DNA of 64,000 nucleotides from Trichuris trichiura (lineage: Eukaryota; Nematoda; Enoplea; Trichinellida; Trichuridae): assembly GCA_037903355.1 (NCBI GenBank), contig JBAJFE010000006.1, forward strand, positions 310,001-374,000. The letters are read 5' to 3'. Every line of letters begins with the position of its first letter. Positions within the stretch are counted from its first letter, which is position 1. The position numbers were made by a program, and so were the translations under genes. This document shows positions 60,223-64,000 of this stretch, in pieces. Below the pieces are notes generated by a model. That model was not told the origin of the DNA and searched no databases. It saw nothing but the letters and a program-made list of their open reading frames with translations.

Positions 60223-60605
60223 GTTCAGATTTTCTGAAATATAATTTTATTCTTTTATCAGATGATGGTCAAATGCCAACGTGCTTAATCTGCAAGAAAG
60301 TACTTCTTAGTGAGGCACTGAAACCCCTGTTGATTAATCGAGGCAGTTGGGTCCACAGAAAAGAAAAATGACAAGGCTTCATTAGCATTGTGCACGGTTA
60401 GAGAGCGTTGTGGGCGGAAAAAGTCTTACCCTGCCGCGCATATTATCACGCTGCTGCACAGGCATGCAACGACAGTAGTGCGACTATAATGCCGGCTAGC
60501 AGTGCGCATGTATTTGCGAAAAGATGACGTCACTATTTCACGTCAAACAAACTGCGTCTTATAGAATCTGCGGCTAATAATAAGGGCAGGTTATATATAG
60601 CGGCA

Positions 60606-62235
60606 ATTCCGGCATCTTTTTGATAACGATAAAAGTCTGAGCGGGGTCGTTGTAAAACCTCCATTATTGTCTTACAATCAGCTAAACATCCGCTGGAAGA
60701 TTGTTCGTTTGCTTTAGCTAGCTGAAATTCTGAAGCGAAACTGCATATATTAAAAGCAGAACAAGCTAGTAGTCGATTGTGAATGAACGAGTTAAGATTG
60801 CTTTATTTTCTTTCTTCAGAAACGGCAGGCGGGAAGAGTCACGTAACAATCACATATCCGCTTAACTTTCTTGTCAGCGTTTAGGACTAAAAGTTAAAAT
60901 GTTTTTCAGCATTAAAACTTCTGATTACTCATTTCACAGGCACAGGAAAATATAAGCGCTAGTCTGTGCAGATGACTTATTGGTATAGATTCATTCTTTG
61001 GTACACTTCTGCATATATCTATATGGGGCATCAAATGTACAATTTGTTTTATTTCTTAGCCTAACTGTCTTAAGTAAAGGACGAGGAACAGAAAGGTGTC
61101 TCTATTATAAAAAAATAGCAAACTACCTTGAGGACATTTCTTGTTGACTTTGCAAAGAACAGTACCTGGTTGTGGCACTTTAAAAAATGCGTACTGATCC
61201 GCACTGCGAAAATGAATACGCAGAGTGAATTACATCTGTCAGTAAAGCATATAGGTTATGAAATTTGGATCCTCATCTCAAGACTCATACTTGCGTTCTT
61301 TATCGCTTCGACTGATCAGGAGAAGGAAAGCAACAATCTTTGTACACTTCAAAAGATCCAAGCAGCATGATTTCGCTGTTCAATGAAAGTATAGCATCAT
61401 AACAGAGGCACCCTTTTGTTTCGTATATGCTCCGCTTCAAACGCAATGAAAAGTGTGGACCGTTGACAGTGTAAGAATCTGAACTTTAAATTTTCTTGTC
61501 TCTGAAGCAGTATTAAATCACTGCATTATTATTAATAATGTTAACCCCAGCAGAATGAGGCATCTCTGCACGGCCTTGTGGATGTCTAGAGGCCAAACGT
61601 ACGGTTGCCGTCATCGTTTATTTATACTGTCAGCAATATTTAAAGTACTCCCGAATTGAAGAATACGTTTTTTATTTGGCAAACAATTCGACAGCACCTA
61701 GGCTGCGTCCAACGTCACGCTTCTGAAATGGTAAGCGCATTGTCATCATTTCGTCACTTCGGCTAAGTCGGTTTATTAAAAAGATCAATTTGTACTATAA
61801 AAGATGATAACGCAGAACAACTCCCCTTCGAAAGGCTAAAATGAGCGCGCACTGATTTTTATTTTTCAGAATTAGGAATTTAATTAGCACGAGTGCTGTC
61901 ATAGGACAAACAGTATTACTATTCCCAATCTGAACTATAACTTGAAAATAAGGTAAACAGCGCGGATGATGTTAACGCTTACAGGCTGGCTGATCTACTT
62001 GATAAATCCCTTCGACAATCGTGAACGCGTTAAAACAATGTTGAACAGAAAGCATATGGTTCACATCGAAAGCTATACCAGTCTACGTCAGAGGTCCACC
62101 TTTAGCAAACTCTTCGTTCTGCCTCATATGGTTAGGATAAAGTTCGTTCAGCTGCTTCTGCTATTCAACAAACGCACATATATATATATGTATATATAAA
62201 GATATGTGGTAATAAGCGACGAGCCCCTCACCGAT
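60606..62235. other. Intergenic region
   Basis: Single-copy sequence outside the inverted repeat. No gene is recognised; open frames at 61128-61370 and 61966-62199 show no motif. An alternating TA stretch at 62178-62199 lies about 40 bp before the next start codon and could serve as a TATA-like element. Confidence 0.4.
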
Positions 62236-62823
62236 ATGCAGTCTACGTTGATTACCGCTTTTGGTATTTTTGCTTTGATTGGACAAGTAGCTTCACAATG
62301 CTTCGCAACGCCAAAATCTCGTAGGTTTGAACTGTGGCAGCTTCGCTTGCTGTATGAACTCTTTGCTTCAGACTCTATGGACACTGTGTATCGGTATTTT
62401 AATGCTCGAACAACCGAGAACAGACTTGAGGCAGATACGGGAATTCAAGGCTCTCTTTTGGTCCAAGGTTACGCAAATACAGGAATTGTTGGCAAATGGG
62501 TTAAAAGTACAGCCAAGGAGGGCAATGCATGCGCTCAGCTAAAACCAGTGTACAGGCTGTATTCGAAGAACAAAAATTCCGCCTATTACTTGATCAACCA
62601 GGACGTCATGCAGGTTGAACTTGAAAGAGGTTACGAAAATCAAGGAATTGTGGGATACGCGGTCAGCGATGAAGGTTTGTGTCAAGCAAATACACCGATT
62701 TTTGAGTTCGGGCACAAAACAGCCGGTGTTGTCCAAGCGCCATCGACCCAGTACGGTCCGTATTGGTGGAACAGCAACGGTTACATATACCAAGGCGTGT
62801 CCTTTGCCATTTGGTCAGCATAA
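62236..62823 (+). CDS. Small secreted protein with DUF5648-like repeats
   Basis: The start at 62236 gives the signal peptide MQSTLITAFGIFALIGQVASQ followed by Cys. The uninterrupted frame is 195 residues. A typical 51-bp intron (GTAGGT at 62321 to TTTGCTTCAG at 62371) lies in it and is a multiple of three; removal gives 178 residues and replaces a Leu/Arg-rich segment with PKSHSMDTVYRYF. The mature part has two related units: VYRYFNARTTENR with GYANTGIVGKWV, and VYRLYSKNKNSAYYL with GYENQGIVGYAV, then a third partial start TPIFEFGHK. The YR-Y/F...G(Y/W)xxxGIxG pattern is that of DUF5648, found in secreted proteins and glycan-active enzymes. It is probably an extracellular binding protein; function unknown. 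No catalytic domain is present. Confidence 0.8.
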   Translation: MQSTLITAFGIFALIGQVASQCFATPKSRRFELWQLRLLYELFASDSMDTVYRYFNARTTENRLEADTGIQGSLLVQGYANTGIVGKWVKSTAKEGNACAQLKPVYRLYSKNKNSAYYLINQDVMQVELERGYENQGIVGYAVSDEGLCQANTPIFEFGHKTAGVVQAPSTQYGPYWWNSNGYIYQGVSFAIWSA

Positions 62824-64000
62824 TGGAACTAATTAAGCTTGTCAACTTTCGCCATGAAAATAAACTTTAATGCAACAGGAACCTATCCAGCAACATTTTC
62901 GCAAGAAAGAAATGGCAACCAATAATCACGCAGAATTAAGCGTTTCATACTTCAACTCTCACTCAACCTAGCATATTCTGAGAAAGGATTTCGGTAACAG
63001 CACAAACGTTTTTCGCTCCGTGCATTATTGTAAAGCTAACTGTAGTTATCAGCTTACACGGAATAGCGAAGGAAGCGCGCTTTAGGTTTTTGCAACATTA
63101 GCAGAAAGGGCTCTCAAGCGCCGTTTGGACATGACAAAACTTATCATGCTTGTTTTGCAGCTAAATAAGGCACTGACGTGCGCTCGAGTGGATTCGCACT
63201 GAAAAGTGAAAGAAAAAACAATTTGCCTTTTCGGCTACGCATTTCGCGTAGGTCATTTGTATACTGATCGTATCCATTTCGTACCTGAAAATCATAAACT
63301 GTTTTGATGAAATAAACGTAAATATTTTTTAAAAACAAGCTTCGTTCCGCTTCCAAAAAAGCTATACGAAGTTGCGTAAGATGTGCAACGTTCAAACTAG
63401 CAGACAATGTTTATTCCTATCAAAACTCAACAAGTCAGCTTGAAGAGTGTCTGCGAGCAGATTGGGCAACCGATTTAGCGACAAGACAGCGGCCTCACTC
63501 ACAAGCTTAAAATGGCTTAGACGATATCTCGGCGTTGCAATCAGTTCAAGAATTATCTCACATGCAAAGTAGCATCAAGAATCATGAGCATTCATGGAAT
63601 TTCTGCTGACCAAAAGGTCTCTCGAACATTTGGTTTCCTGAAGCCGCGTCTATTCTCGTTTACTTTGTAAAGCAACTATATTTCTGATTTCCATCCTCTC
63701 GAAAGATGCAGACTGCGTTTTTGCCTAAAGTTGGCCTAACGCTTGCTGGAAGCCAAAAGGTAGAAGCGTCTTTTAACTTCGTCTTCTCGACGCTCTCTTG
63801 CTTCGTAGAATTAGCCTTATATTAATCAATAAAATTGTGTCAGATTTTCCGCTACAAATAACGAAACAATAATTATGATATTTTAAAAAAAGGGTTTAAT
63901 AATTCGTCGGTATTGTTCAGCGAGCGTACAATAACAGCAAAATTGATGGCACCAACGAACGATTTGCCATTAATAGCTTGTTACCTAACTCACGAAAATA
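62824..64000. other. Right-edge region without an assigned gene
   Basis: No gene is recognised. A minus-strand frame of 87 codons (63407-63144) lacks motifs and splice support. Confidence 0.4.

Larger units (their letters stand above)
50209..60605. repeat. Right arm of the giant inverted repeat (about 10.4 kb)
   Basis: Reverse complement of 39690-50090. Differences near the centre are few (a 2-bp indel and two substitutions around 50250-50300). None were seen through the gene exons, and they become frequent from about 55950 outward. Similarity ends near 60605, just past the sequence reading AATAAGGGCAGGTTATATA. Confidence 0.95.

Noticed and set aside
39690..60605. Interpretation of the palindrome as a pure assembly foldback artefact
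   Set aside because: A unique 118-bp spacer and real sequence differences in the outer arms argue against simple duplication of one read set, although long-read confirmation is still the decisive test.

Overview
The window is animal nuclear DNA and most likely comes from a nematode. Almost all introns are 43-150 bp with GT-AG ends, and several genes have a polypyrimidine-AG acceptor 7-12 bases before the start codon, as expected for spliced-leader trans-splicing. The gene set is a compact mix of conserved eukaryotic genes and secreted lineage-specific proteins. The short introns, the secreted DUF5648-like protein and the expanded, catalytically dead trypsin-like proteins suggest a clade I worm (Trichuris/Trichinella-like). 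That placement is inference only.

Layout of the first 34 kb. NDUFS4 (732-1617), an SS18/SSXT chromatin subunit (1793-3084), a UBC9-like protein without its active-site cysteine (4563-5435), an organellar Na+/H+ exchanger of the NHE6/7/9 type (6419-11310), DUSP12 (11689-12776), an unrecognised type I membrane protein on the minus strand (13793-14941), a DDX3/PL10 RNA helicase on the minus strand (15813-19048), FIS1 (21568-23142), a complete young Ty3/Gypsy retrotransposon with identical 154-bp LTRs (24504-28689), 3-hydroxyacyl-CoA dehydratase (29292-30206), eIF3 subunit L (30818-33442) and an acidic, lysine-rich ORF on the minus strand (33634-34155). Exon models for these genes keep frame and were checked by codon phase. 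The exceptions are two N-terminal junctions of DDX3.

From 34.5 to 39.7 kb lies a decayed Tigger/pogo transposon, a broken haspin-like kinase copy and a two-unit tandem repeat.

From about 39.7 to 60.6 kb lies a giant inverted repeat: two arms of about 10.4 kb around a 118-bp spacer (50091-50208). Each arm carries one copy of an 11-exon gene for a secreted protein of about 1156 residues. The copies are transcribed outward from the centre, on minus at 44463-49794 and plus at 50507-55838. The protein has three tandem trypsin-like domains, and all nine catalytic-triad positions are substituted. The inner arms look virtually identical while the outer arms, full of Tigger and hAT remnants, show scattered differences. 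This argues for an old inverted duplication whose gene-bearing core is kept uniform by gene conversion.

The last 3.4 kb contain one small secreted protein with DUF5648-like repeats (62236-62823) and sequence in which no gene was recognised.
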